Below are positions 16,683 to 24,578 of a stretch of DNA of 31,741 nt, in pieces (position 1 is the first letter of the stretch; every line of letters begins with the position of its first letter). Below the pieces are notes generated by a model. It searched no databases and had not been told where the DNA came from. It was given only the letters and a program-made list of their open reading frames with translations. The DNA lies in NCBI GenBank assembly GCA_051872775.1, contig JBJEEE010000073.1, forward strand, positions 1 through 31,741. The letters run 5' to 3'. This stretch comes from UMGS75 sp051872775. GTDB taxonomy: Bacteria; Bacillota_I; Bacilli_A; ML615J-28; CAG-313. Both the position numbers and the translations under genes were made by a program.

Positions 16683-18959
16683 ATGGCAAAACAAAATGTA
16701 AATGTTAATAACGACCCTAATGATTTTCGTACATATTATAGTAAAATTGGACGTGAAGCACTTCCTCAACAACCTGATCGAAAAGATAAATCAGATATAA
16801 AATTAGAAGTAAAAAATCTTCAAATTTCATTTAGAACACAAGCTGGAACTGTAAAAGCAGTTCGTGATATTTCTTTTGATTTGAAGAAAGGTGAAACCTT
16901 TGCCATTGTTGGTGAATCTGGTAGTGGTAAATCTGTTACAAGTAAAGCTATCATGGGAATACTTGCGGGTAACTCTATTGTTGAAGGTGGAGAAATCCTT
17001 TATGATGGAAAAGATTTATTAAAAATATCTGAAGAAGATTTCCACAAAATTCGTGGTGATAAAATTGCTATGATCTTCCAAGATCCAATGTCAAGTTTAA
17101 ATCCAATTATGAGAGTTGGACAACAACTTACTGAAGCGATGATTCTAAAAGGTAAAACAAGTAGAAAAAATGCGAGAAATGATTTTAACTATTTATTACA
17201 TATTTTAGTTACAAACATTCATTATGCCAATGAAAATAATAAAGAATATAAAGCAAATGATACTAATGAAAAAGCAAACATTTTTGATTTATTTTGTATA
17301 CGAGCATTAAGATTAGAAAATATCTATAATGAAGCATATGCGCAAGCATCTGATCTAGAATTTAATATTACTGATACTTTATTCTTAGTATCAAAAAATC
17401 AAAAGGTTGATTTAAGAAAGAAAATTTCTCATTATTTAAAACAAATTAAATTATGTTATCATCCATATATTTTGAGTAGTTCTCAAGAATTAGAGGTAAT
17501 AATCGCTAAACTAAATACTAATCGTTCTGCTAAAAAGAATATGAATGTTAATGAAGTAATCGATGCCTTTAAACAATTAAAAGAAATTGTTCATCAAGCT
17601 TTAATGCGTAAAAAACCTAACTTCTTTACATTAGGTTATTACATGATGCAAAATCCAGAGTTCAATAATTTTGATATGGACATTGATGAATTAAATAAAA
17701 TGACACGTGAATACTTGGATACTAAGTTTATGATTGATTTTATTAAACTAGCAAGTAAAGGTGTCAAATATTCTCACTATGTTTCTATTTATTTCAAAAA
17801 AGAAGCCTTGGAAACGGCTTATGAATTACTTGGATATTTACATAGTGGCAATATTGATAAAAAAGTTGTTACAAGTTTAGCATATGAATTATCTGAAAAG
17901 GTAAAACAAGGAATTGATCGACTTGAAATCCATAAGAATAGTACGGAATATGTCTTCTCAAGTGCTATTAATGCAAGTATAAAACGTTATTTTTATGGTG
18001 TAAAGACTAACCCAATTGAATTAAAGAAATATAATAAGCAAAAGGCAAAATATGATGCTTTAGTCAATGAGGGTAAAAAAGTAGATTGGACTTTAAGTCC
18101 TCTAGTACAAGTAGATTTAGAGTTAGCTTTATCCAATATTTGTAAGATTGTTGAAAACTTAATCTATAGTTTAGAACATGATATTGCTCATGATGGTGAA
18201 TTTAATGTTCATGATCATGTTATAGAAATTATTGACTTCTTAAAAGAGCAAGCATCACGTGTTGTTGCGAAAATGAATAAGAAGATAGCGAAGGCTAAAG
18301 CAGTTAAACTTCTTGAAGAAGTAGGTATTCCTGACCCTGTTATTCGTTTTAAACAATATCCATTTGAATTTTCAGGTGGTATGCGTCAAAGAATTGTTAT
18401 TGCTATTGCGCTTTCCGCAAACCCTGATATCCTAATTTGTGATGAACCTACAACTGCTCTTGATGTTACTATTCAATCACAAATTCTTGAATTAATCAAT
18501 AATATTAAGAAAAACCGTAATTTATCGGTAATCTTTATTACGCATAACTTAGGTGTTGTTGCGAATATGGCTGATCGTATTGGCGTTATGTATGCGGGTA
18601 AAATTGTTGAATATGGTTTATCAGAAGAAATATTCTATGAACCACGTCATCCATATACATGGGCTCTATTAAGTAGTATGCCTGACCTTCATACTAAAGA
18701 TAAACTTGAATCAATTCCAGGAACTCCACCTAACATGATTTATCCACCAAAAGGCGATGCATTTGCGGCTCGTAATAAGTATGCTCTTGAAATTGATTTT
18801 GAGATGCAACCTCCACTATTTAAAATTACGGATACCCATTATGCTGCAACATGGTTACTACATCCCGATGCTCCTAAAGTTGAAATGCCAAAGATTATCG
18901 TTGAACGTGTTGAACGTCTAAAAAAACAAAGAGAATTAGATGAATTGGAGGGAAAATAA
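16683..18959 (+). CDS. oppD: Oligopeptide ABC transporter ATPase OppD with ~375-residue insert
   Basis: The ATPase has Walker A GESGSGKS (77-84), Q-loop IFQDPMSSLNP with Gln133, signature FSGGMRQR (563-570), Walker B LICDEP (Asp587, Glu588), the ITHNLG switch histidine and the C-terminal oligopeptide/dipeptide extension (RHPYTWALLSSMPDL). Between the Q-loop helix and the signature, about residues 160-537, lies an extra lysine-rich and mostly helical region with no motif I can name. Total length is 758 against about 330-360 in ordinary OppD. The frame is uninterrupted and all ATPase motifs are intact, so the protein should be active. Confidence 0.93.
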   Translation: MAKQNVNVNNDPNDFRTYYSKIGREALPQQPDRKDKSDIKLEVKNLQISFRTQAGTVKAVRDISFDLKKGETFAIVGESGSGKSVTSKAIMGILAGNSIVEGGEILYDGKDLLKISEEDFHKIRGDKIAMIFQDPMSSLNPIMRVGQQLTEAMILKGKTSRKNARNDFNYLLHILVTNIHYANENNKEYKANDTNEKANIFDLFCIRALRLENIYNEAYAQASDLEFNITDTLFLVSKNQKVDLRKKISHYLKQIKLCYHPYILSSSQELEVIIAKLNTNRSAKKNMNVNEVIDAFKQLKEIVHQALMRKKPNFFTLGYYMMQNPEFNNFDMDIDELNKMTREYLDTKFMIDFIKLASKGVKYSHYVSIYFKKEALETAYELLGYLHSGNIDKKVVTSLAYELSEKVKQGIDRLEIHKNSTEYVFSSAINASIKRYFYGVKTNPIELKKYNKQKAKYDALVNEGKKVDWTLSPLVQVDLELALSNICKIVENLIYSLEHDIAHDGEFNVHDHVIEIIDFLKEQASRVVAKMNKKIAKAKAVKLLEEVGIPDPVIRFKQYPFEFSGGMRQRIVIAIALSANPDILICDEPTTALDVTIQSQILELINNIKKNRNLSVIFITHNLGVVANMADRIGVMYAGKIVEYGLSEEIFYEPRHPYTWALLSSMPDLHTKDKLESIPGTPPNMIYPPKGDAFAARNKYALEIDFEMQPPLFKITDTHYAATWLLHPDAPKVEMPKIIVERVERLKKQRELDELEGK

Positions 18960-18960
18960 T

Positions 18961-20343
18961 ATGGCTGAAAATGTAAAATTTAAACATTCAAAAGAATATT
19001 ATGTTCCTCGTCGCAAACCAAGAGAATTTTCTCCTGATGAGATTAAACGAACAGAAGAACCTAATCCTAACGTTTTATTAAGAGTTGAACATCTTGAACA
19101 ATACTTCAAATCAGGAAAATACGTAAATAAAGCTGTCAATGATGTAAGCTTTGAAATCATGAAAGGTGAAGTATTTGGTCTTGTTGGTGAATCTGGTTGT
19201 GGTAAAACAACTACAGGACGTTCTATCATCCGTCTTTATGATATCACTGGTGGATCGGTATATTTTAAAGGAACTCGTATTGCGGCTGGTGTTAATACTT
19301 ATAAAGTTGCCATGCAAAAAGCTCGTGCTGAACATAAAGCACGTATGGAACAATACGAAAAAGATTGGTTAGAAGCATTAAATGCTGGTAAACCATATGA
19401 AGAAGTTGAAAGAAAATATCAAGAGTTAGCTGCTGAAAGCGAAAGTATTTTAATAGAAGAACTTGCACTAAACCGTGCTAGAATTAAATCAGCTATTTAT
19501 GATCATAAGAAATGTAATAAGGAATATGCTAAAAAAGAAGTAGCTAGAGTAAAAAGTAAGTACCTACCATTAATTGAAAAGGAAACAGATCCAGAAAAAC
19601 TAGATAATCTTGACACTCTATATAAAAACGAACTTAGAATTGCAAAGAAGAGTCGAATCATGAATAAGGTACAAATGATCTTCCAAGATCCAATTGCCTC
19701 ACTAGATCCTCGTATGACAGTTCGTGATATAATTGCAGAAGGATTAATTATTAGAGGAATTAAAGATAAAAAATATATTGATGAACAAGTATACAAAATT
19801 CTTGATACCGTAGGACTTGTAGCAGAACATGCAACTCGTTATCCTCATGAGTTTTCAGGTGGACAACGTCAAAGAATTGGTATTGCAAGAGCAATAATTT
19901 TAAATCCTGAATTAATAATTGCGGACGAACCAATCTCTGCTCTAGACGTTTCAATTCAAGCCCAAGTAATCAATTTATTAAATGATCTAAGTAAGAAAAT
20001 GGGACTTACAACATTATTTATTGCCCATGACTTAGCAGTAGTTAAGTATTTCTCTAATCGAATTGCCGTTATGTATTATGGAAAAATTGTCGAACTTGCG
20101 ACTAGTGAACAATTATTTGCTCATCCTTTCCACCCTTATACAAAATCACTTCTTTCCGCAATACCTCTTCCTGATCCATATTCTGAAAAGAAGAGAAAGA
20201 GAATCACTTATAATCCAGTAGCTGCTCATGATTATTCACAAGAAGGTCCATCGATGCGTGAAGTATATCCTGGACATTATGTATATTGTAATTCAGCCGA
20301 ATTTGAAAAATACGTTGAAGAATATAAGGGAATAACAAAATAA
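18961..20343 (+). CDS. oppF: Oligopeptide ABC transporter ATPase OppF with ~125-residue insert
   Basis: This second ATPase has Walker A GESGCGKT (76-83), Q-loop MIFQDPIASLDP with Gln242, a normal signature (FSGGQRQR), Walker B with DEP, and the switch stretch IAHDLAVV. Between the first strand-loop after Walker A and the Q-loop, about residues 108-232, is a charged, probably coiled-coil insert. Its site differs from that in OppD. The ATG at 18961 follows GGAGG at 18947-18951 by nine bases; the upstream in-frame ATG at 18940 lies inside oppD and lacks a ribosome site. The gap to oppD is one base. Confidence 0.93.
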   Translation: MAENVKFKHSKEYYVPRRKPREFSPDEIKRTEEPNPNVLLRVEHLEQYFKSGKYVNKAVNDVSFEIMKGEVFGLVGESGCGKTTTGRSIIRLYDITGGSVYFKGTRIAAGVNTYKVAMQKARAEHKARMEQYEKDWLEALNAGKPYEEVERKYQELAAESESILIEELALNRARIKSAIYDHKKCNKEYAKKEVARVKSKYLPLIEKETDPEKLDNLDTLYKNELRIAKKSRIMNKVQMIFQDPIASLDPRMTVRDIIAEGLIIRGIKDKKYIDEQVYKILDTVGLVAEHATRYPHEFSGGQRQRIGIARAIILNPELIIADEPISALDVSIQAQVINLLNDLSKKMGLTTLFIAHDLAVVKYFSNRIAVMYYGKIVELATSEQLFAHPFHPYTKSLLSAIPLPDPYSEKKRKRITYNPVAAHDYSQEGPSMREVYPGHYVYCNSAEFEKYVEEYKGITK

Positions 20344-20347
20344 CATT

Positions 20348-20749
20348 ATGGAATTTTTTAAAAAAAATATTCTTCCATATTTAATTCCGTTTGTTATTGG
20401 ATTAATCGTTTTTATCGTTATTATTTCTGCACGTAATATCTTTACTGAAGAAAGTACAAAAGAAATCTATCGTATATTAAGTGATGGTCTTGCTATACCT
20501 GGAGTTGTAATAACTGGGATTGGCTTATTAGTATTTTTATCAAATGAAGGCGCTTTTGATATAATAGGTTATGGATTAAGACTCTTTATTGGTAAATTTA
20601 AAAAGAATGTTTCAGACCGTAAATACGAAACATTCTATGACTATAAACTTGCAAAACATGCTAACAAAAATAGTTTTGCACATATCTTACTTGTAGGATT
20701 ATTCTTTCTTGCACTAGGTATCTTATTTACCATTTTATATAATGTTTGA
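20348..20749 (+). CDS. DUF3899 membrane protein
   Basis: The 133-residue protein has three hydrophobic segments (about 10-28, 49-66 and 109-131) and the layout of the DUF3899 family: a short loop with STKEIYR, a glycine-rich second helix (GVVITGIGLLVFLS), then GYGLRLFIGKF and a conserved charged loop FYDYKLAKH. No function is known for the family. It follows oppF after four bases and precedes spx copy 2 by 17 bases, so it should be co-transcribed with the transporter. The stop is UGA, which shows that the standard code is used. Confidence 0.82.
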   Translation: MEFFKKNILPYLIPFVIGLIVFIVIISARNIFTEESTKEIYRILSDGLAIPGVVITGIGLLVFLSNEGAFDIIGYGLRLFIGKFKKNVSDRKYETFYDYKLAKHANKNSFAHILLVGLFFLALGILFTILYNV

Positions 20750-20766
20750 TTGAATGAGGTGATAAA

Positions 20767-21141
20767 ATGATACAGATTTATACTACACCAAGTTGTGCAT
20801 CATGTCGTAAAGCAAAAAAGTGGTTTGATAGATATAATATTCCATATTCTGAAAAAAATATATTTAGTATTAAACTAAGTGAAGAAGATATATTTAGAAT
20901 GCTTGCCAATAGTGAAAATGGATTTGATGACATTATCTCTACTCGTTCAAAAATATTCAAAGAGAAAAAGTTAGATCCTGAAAATATGTCTGTTAAAGCT
21001 TTAGTTGAATTTATAATTAATTATCCAAGTGTCTTAAAACGACCAATAATAATCAACGAAAGTGATTTACAAGTTGGATATAATAATGAAGATATTACTA
21101 TCTTCTTACCAAAAGAGTTAAGACATTACGAATCATTTTAA
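20767..21141 (+). CDS. spx: Spx regulator, copy 2
   Basis: The 124-residue Spx has the same key residues as copy 1: Cys10 and Cys13 (PSCASC), Gly52, Arg60 and Arg92 in KRPIII. Over about 118 shared residues it differs from copy 1 at only about 12 positions, while its end (RHYESF) lacks the acidic tail. GAGGTGAT lies close before the ATG. It is the last gene of the opp transcription unit, where Bacillus and Listeria also keep spx. The two copies are probably a local duplication, one tied to opp expression and the other with its own promoter. Confidence 0.93.
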   Translation: MIQIYTTPSCASCRKAKKWFDRYNIPYSEKNIFSIKLSEEDIFRMLANSENGFDDIISTRSKIFKEKKLDPENMSVKALVEFIINYPSVLKRPIIINESDLQVGYNNEDITIFLPKELRHYESF

Positions 21142-21164
21142 AAAACGAATTTATATCTAATACA

Positions 21165-21196
21165 AAAAAAGTGTAAGAAATTCTTACACTTTTTTA
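21165..21196. terminator. Bidirectional terminator after spx copy 2 and the CYTH gene
   Basis: The stem GTGTAAG/CTTACAC (21171-21177 with 21183-21189) is extended by A/T runs on both sides, so it works in both directions between convergent genes. Confidence 0.88.
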
Positions 21197-21198
21197 AA

Positions 21199-21768
21199 TT
21201 ATAATTTAGTTTTTAAAGCTTCATAAGCTCTTTTAATCTTTGTTTGGCTTTTCTTATAAGTAATTCCATGTTCTTTCGCAAATTCTACAAATATTTTTCT
21301 TCCTTCTTCATAGTTGGAAGTTTCGTACTCTAATTCATAGTCAGTTGTATCAACATATTGACATAAATCAATTGATATTTTTCCATTTTGATATGGGAAA
21401 GTAATCCTAAATGTAGATAAAGACATATAACAAACAATTCTTTGACCCTTGATGATTTCAGAAAGTTCATTGGTGATTTCAACAGAAGGAATAATACCAT
21501 CACTCATAAACTTTTTGAAGGTTTCTTCATCAATTTCTTCATTAATCTCAGTTAAGGCATATCCTTTTTTCCTTTTTAAAGTTAGTTCATAAGTGTCTCT
21601 TTTTCTTACACGTAAGCCAATATCAGATGCTTTAAGCGTAAAACGTGGCGTGTCAAAATAGTAATTAACCTGTAAGTTACTTGGTTTATCACTATATTCT
21701 TTTTTTAGTCGATTGTATTCTGCTTTGGATAGTAATGTTTTAAAAATTGTTGTATTTTCTTTTGTCAT
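21199..21768 (-). CDS. CYTH-domain protein (YjbK-like) lacking the ExExK Glu residues
   Basis: The 189-residue protein has the CYTH tunnel layout: VNYYFDTP near residue 35, GLRVRKRDTYELTLKRKKG with its alternating basic residues, EINEEID, a mid-protein strand with Arg, and a terminal SQTKIKRA. It resembles B. subtilis YjbK, encoded near relQ (yjbM) there too. Members usually bind triphosphate and metal through an N-terminal ExExK; here the aligned stretch reads TTIFK, so the two Glu appear replaced while the Lys remains. Catalysis may therefore be lost or altered. The start follows AAAGGTGAC, and the gene is divergent from relQ. Confidence 0.85.
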   Translation of the reverse strand: MTKENTTIFKTLLSKAEYNRLKKEYSDKPSNLQVNYYFDTPRFTLKASDIGLRVRKRDTYELTLKRKKGYALTEINEEIDEETFKKFMSDGIIPSVEITNELSEIIKGQRIVCYMSLSTFRITFPYQNGKISIDLCQYVDTTDYELEYETSNYEEGRKIFVEFAKEHGITYKKSQTKIKRAYEALKTKL

Positions 21769-21795
21769 AATGTCACCTTTATAAACTATATAAGT

Positions 21796-21823
21796 ATTAT
21801 ATCGAAATTTAATAAAAATGCAA
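21796..21823 (-). promoter_or_regulatory. Promoter of the CYTH gene
   Basis: On the minus strand TTGCAT (21823-21818) and TATAAT (21801-21796) are separated by 16 bases, about 25 bases before the ATG. Confidence 0.7.
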
Positions 21824-21933
21824 CATTAATGCTTAAAAAGATAACAATAAAAATATAAAAGTCCGTTAATTTTATTTATTAAATATTTTTATTATTTAAT
21901 TAAGGCATAAAACATAAAGAAAAATTTAAAGTA

Positions 21934-21942
21934 TGGTATAAT
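21934..21942 (+). promoter_or_regulatory. Extended -10 promoter of relQ
   Basis: TGGTATAAT gives an extended -10 box; no good -35 is seen at the usual distance. The leader would be very short, about 11 bases, with GGTGA as ribosome site before ATG 21960. Confidence 0.6.
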
Positions 21943-21959
21943 AATAAATGGTGATTTAA

Positions 21960-22640
21960 ATGATAGAAAAGAACAATTTTAATTGGGACCGTTTTTTACA
22001 ACCCTATGAACTTGCGGTAGAAGGATTTATTCTTAAATTTGAAGGTATCAAGAAACAATATCAATTAAATGGACTATACTGTCCAATTGAAATTGTATCA
22101 GGGCGTGTTAAATCCATTGATAGCATTCTTGATAAAGCTAAACGTATGAATGTACCTTTTGAAAAAATAGATGAAGCCCTTTATGATATAGGAGGGGTTA
22201 GAATTACTTGCAAATACATTGATGATGTATATGTAATATGCGATTTGATTAAAGCTCGTAAAGATATTAAAGTAATTGAGGTTAGAGATTATATAAAGAA
22301 CATGAAAGCAAGTGGATATCGTTCCCTTCACATTCTTGCGGGATATAACGTAGAGACCATAAGTGGTCAAGTTCCAGTCAAACTTGAATTTCAGATAAGG
22401 ACGCACGCTATGCATTTTTGGGCAAGTATAGAACATTCGTTGAAATATAAATATCAAAAAAATATACCTCTTGATTTGAAAGAGCGACTTTATCATGTTG
22501 CTATTACTGGTGCAAAACTAGATGATGAAATGACGACCCTTCACCACTTAATTCAAGAATATGATTCACTTAGTGATGATGGAAATAATAATGATCCTCT
22601 TGAGGAAGAAATCAATATGAACTCTTTAAAACGATGGTAA
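21960..22640 (+). CDS. relQ: Small alarmone synthetase, RelQ/SasB family (GTP pyrophosphokinase)
   Basis: The protein makes (p)ppGpp from ATP and GDP or GTP. The single RelA/SpoT synthetase domain shows EIVSGRVKSIDSIL, YDIGGVRITCKYIDD, NMKASGYRSLH and EFQIRTHAMHFWASIEHSLKYK, the standard synthetase motifs, with no hydrolase domain. At 226 residues it is slightly longer than B. subtilis YjbM/SasB, with an acidic tail. It is followed after three bases by an RluD-family gene, an arrangement like yjbM-yjbN-yjbO but without the NAD kinase between them. Confidence 0.94.
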   Translation: MIEKNNFNWDRFLQPYELAVEGFILKFEGIKKQYQLNGLYCPIEIVSGRVKSIDSILDKAKRMNVPFEKIDEALYDIGGVRITCKYIDDVYVICDLIKARKDIKVIEVRDYIKNMKASGYRSLHILAGYNVETISGQVPVKLEFQIRTHAMHFWASIEHSLKYKYQKNIPLDLKERLYHVAITGAKLDDEMTTLHHLIQEYDSLSDDGNNNDPLEEEINMNSLKRW

Positions 22641-22643
22641 AAT

Positions 22644-23498
22644 ATGATTTTTAGATATAATATAGAAGAAGATTGTAATGTATATGAATTTTTAATAAAA
22701 GTAAAAATTCCAAGTAATGTTATTACAAGTTTAAAAAACAGCAATGGTCAAATCTTAGTGAATGATCAAACGGTAAGTGTTATTTATCAAATGAAAAAAG
22801 GCGATCTTTTAGAACTTGTTTTCCCTTCTAGTACGCAAGGTGAAAATATAAAGTCCGTAAAAGGTAACCTAAAAATACTATATGAAGATTCATATCTTTT
22901 AATTATTAGTAAAGAAAGTAATGTTGCTACCATTCCTACACGTAAGCACTATGATCATTCTTTAGCAAATTATGTAATGTCATATTATCTTCAAAAAGGC
23001 ATTGTCGCAAATATTCATTTTGTTAGTCGTCTTGATGCCGCAACATCAGGTATTATCGTTTTAGCAAAAAATAGTTATATGCTAACATTAATGAAACAAA
23101 GCGATATGAAAAAATATTATTTACTTGAAACAAATGGCATCATCAAAAATAACCAAGGAATTATAGAATGTGGAATTGAAAAAGATCCGGATAGCATTAT
23201 AAAAAGACGAACGACTTTTGATTTTATAAATAGTAAGACAATATTTAATGTTTTAGAAAGAAAAAAGGAAACGACGATTGTCGAAGCACTACTTTGTACT
23301 GGAAAAACTCATCAGTTACGCCTTCATTTTTTAAGTTTGGGACATCCTATCTTAGGTGATTTATTATATAATGATAAGGCAAATGAAAATGATATCCTTC
23401 ATCTTCATAGTTATAAGGTAGAATTCCTTCATCCTATAACTAAACAAAGAATTGAAATATATGATTACCCTTCGTGGTATAATAAGACTTCATTTTAA
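22644..23498 (+). CDS. RluD-family pseudouridine synthase (YjbO-like)
   Basis: The 284-residue enzyme isomerises uridine in RNA. The catalytic block VSRLDAATSGIIVLAK has Asp131 in place; the more common first residue His of HRLD is Ser here. An S4-like N-terminal part (residues 10-60), the KxY-like region MKKYYLLETNG and the C-terminal TGKTHQLRLHFLSLGHPILGD complete the RluA/RluC/RluD fold. The target RNA site cannot be decided from sequence. It shares a transcript with relQ, three bases apart, as yjbO does in Bacillus. Confidence 0.9.
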   Translation: MIFRYNIEEDCNVYEFLIKVKIPSNVITSLKNSNGQILVNDQTVSVIYQMKKGDLLELVFPSSTQGENIKSVKGNLKILYEDSYLLIISKESNVATIPTRKHYDHSLANYVMSYYLQKGIVANIHFVSRLDAATSGIIVLAKNSYMLTLMKQSDMKKYYLLETNGIIKNNQGIIECGIEKDPDSIIKRRTTFDFINSKTIFNVLERKKETTIVEALLCTGKTHQLRLHFLSLGHPILGDLLYNDKANENDILHLHSYKVEFLHPITKQRIEIYDYPSWYNKTSF

Positions 23499-23516
23499 GT
23501 GAAGCCTTATTTTTTT
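23481..23516. terminator. Terminator between the pseudouridine synthase gene and clpP
   Basis: AATAAG-A-CTTCA pairs with TGAAG-C-CTTATT (23481-23492 with 23500-23511, one mismatch) and eight T follow. The stop codon of the plus-strand gene and the clpP stop both lie within the structure. Confidence 0.75.
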
Positions 23517-24091
23517 TGATATAATACATCATCAATAATACCATAAGATTTTGCTTCAAACGAACTCATATAATAATCTTTTTCAACATCAACTTCGATT
23601 TTTGATATGGGCTGATTTGTGTTTTGAGCTAAAATCTCATTAAGCATCTTTTTAGTTTTGATTATCTCTTCCGCAACAATCATAATTTCACTAGCTTTAC
23701 CTTGCACCCCACCTGCAGGTTGATGAATCATAATTTTAGTATGTGGCAAAGCATAACGTAAACCTTTAGTTCCACTGGATAGAAGAAAAGCTCCCATACT
23801 AGCACATAGCCCCATACCGATGGTACAAACTTTACAAGGAATATACTTCATGGTATCATAAATAGCAAGACCACTACTGACTTCTCCTCCAGGTGAATTA
23901 ATATATAGATAGATATTTTCATCTTTATTAGAACTTGCTAAAAACAACATTTGCGCAATCACACTTGCACTAATTGCTTCATTAATTTCCCCAAAAATCA
24001 AGATAATGCGATCTTGCAATAAGCGTGAATAAATATCAAAACTTCTTTCTCCTCTTGATGTTTGTTCAATTACAACTGGCGTTAAATACAT
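23507..24091 (-). CDS. clpP: ATP-dependent Clp protease proteolytic subunit
   Basis: ClpP forms the 14-mer protease chamber used with ClpX or ClpC. The 194-residue protein has the catalytic triad Ser98 (CASMGAF), His123 (MIHQP) and Asp172 (EKDYYMS), the INSPGG loop and the N-terminal PVVIEQTSRGERSFDIYSRL typical of Firmicutes ClpP. AGAGG precedes the ATG. No CtsR-type direct repeat was seen upstream. In Bacilli ClpXP degrades Spx, so its presence near two spx genes may be meaningful, though the genes are not co-transcribed. Confidence 0.97.
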   Translation of the reverse strand: MYLTPVVIEQTSRGERSFDIYSRLLQDRIILIFGEINEAISASVIAQMLFLASSNKDENIYLYINSPGGEVSSGLAIYDTMKYIPCKVCTIGMGLCASMGAFLLSSGTKGLRYALPHTKIMIHQPAGGVQGKASEIMIVAEEIIKTKKMLNEILAQNTNQPISKIEVDVEKDYYMSSFEAKSYGIIDDVLYQKK

Positions 24092-24124
24092 ATTATTTAC
24101 CTCTTTCTTTTTTAATTACTTAAT

Positions 24125-24133
24125 ATTATAACA
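24125..24133 (-). promoter_or_regulatory. Extended -10 promoter of clpP
   Basis: On the minus strand TGTTATAAT (24133-24125) is an extended -10 box about 34 bases before the clpP start. No clear -35 or CtsR site accompanies it. Confidence 0.55.
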
Positions 24134-24194
24134 AATAAAAAAAGCAATATTTGTCATAATATGAATGAAATCTGCCCAATCAAAATTATATTTA

Positions 24195-24222
24195 TATAAT
24201 ATAATGAAGTGTGAGGAGGTGA
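24195..24222 (+). promoter_or_regulatory. Putative -10 and very strong ribosome site of the CotD-like gene
   Basis: TATAAT at 24195-24200 is followed by the near-perfect Shine-Dalgarno AGGAGGTGA at 24214-24222, four bases before ATG. No convincing -35 is present, so the gene may use an activator or another sigma factor. Confidence 0.55.
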
Positions 24223-24226
24223 GACA

Positions 24227-24556
24227 ATGCCTAGATTTATGGGAAATAATTTCATGAATCCAAATGGTGCTCAACAATGTTGTCAAAAACAACCAGATGA
24301 AATGCCTAAACCTGAATCAAACTGTGGATGCAATCGTCCCAAATGTCCTACCATTTATAAAGAATGTCCGCCAATTGTGACATGTTCAAAACAAGTAATA
24401 GATCAATATCATATAACAAAACAACCATACATTCATACATTCCATACTGAAGTTGTACATCATCATATTTTACAGAATGAGTTTATTCCAAACTACACTT
24501 GTAGTGAAGTTCACGTAAATGAACCAAATAACTCTGTTCCACCTACTCTACAATAA
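24227..24556 (+). CDS. Small Cys/His-rich protein, CotD-like spore coat family
   Basis: The 109-residue protein has a Cys-rich first half (QQCCQKQ, NCGCNRPKC, KECPP, TCSK) and a His-rich second half with HTFHTEVVHHHI. This recalls the inner coat protein CotD of Bacillus, which has repeated His and Cys and a similar PHIHPSHT-type stretch. No signal peptide or membrane helix is seen. It is a single-gene unit with a strong ribosome site and its own terminator. If it is a coat protein the organism may sporulate; otherwise it could be a metal-binding or cross-linking surface protein. The assignment rests on composition and local resemblance only. Confidence 0.65.
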   Translation: MPRFMGNNFMNPNGAQQCCQKQPDEMPKPESNCGCNRPKCPTIYKECPPIVTCSKQVIDQYHITKQPYIHTFHTEVVHHHILQNEFIPNYTCSEVHVNEPNNSVPPTLQ

Positions 24557-24578
24557 GGAAAGAATTGGGTTAGAAAAG

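Noticed and set aside
17160..18300. Possible intein or frameshift in OppD
   Set aside because: The insert shows no Cys/Ser start and His-Asn end block of inteins, the frame is continuous, and OppF also has an insert, so a lineage-specific extension is more likely.
18940..18960. Longer start for oppF at ATG 18940
   Set aside because: The Shine-Dalgarno GGAGG lies after it and suits the ATG at 18961.
20747..20749. UGA read as tryptophan (mycoplasma code)
   Set aside because: UGA ends the DUF3899 and P-loop kinase genes at natural lengths, and tryptophans in conserved sites use UGG.
22098..22496. 132-codon minus-strand frame opposite relQ
   Set aside because: It is entirely inside the relQ synthetase domain, and its translation has no domain-like features.
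24092..24226. CtsR operator before clpP
   Set aside because: No GGTCAAA direct repeat was found on either strand in the intergenic region.
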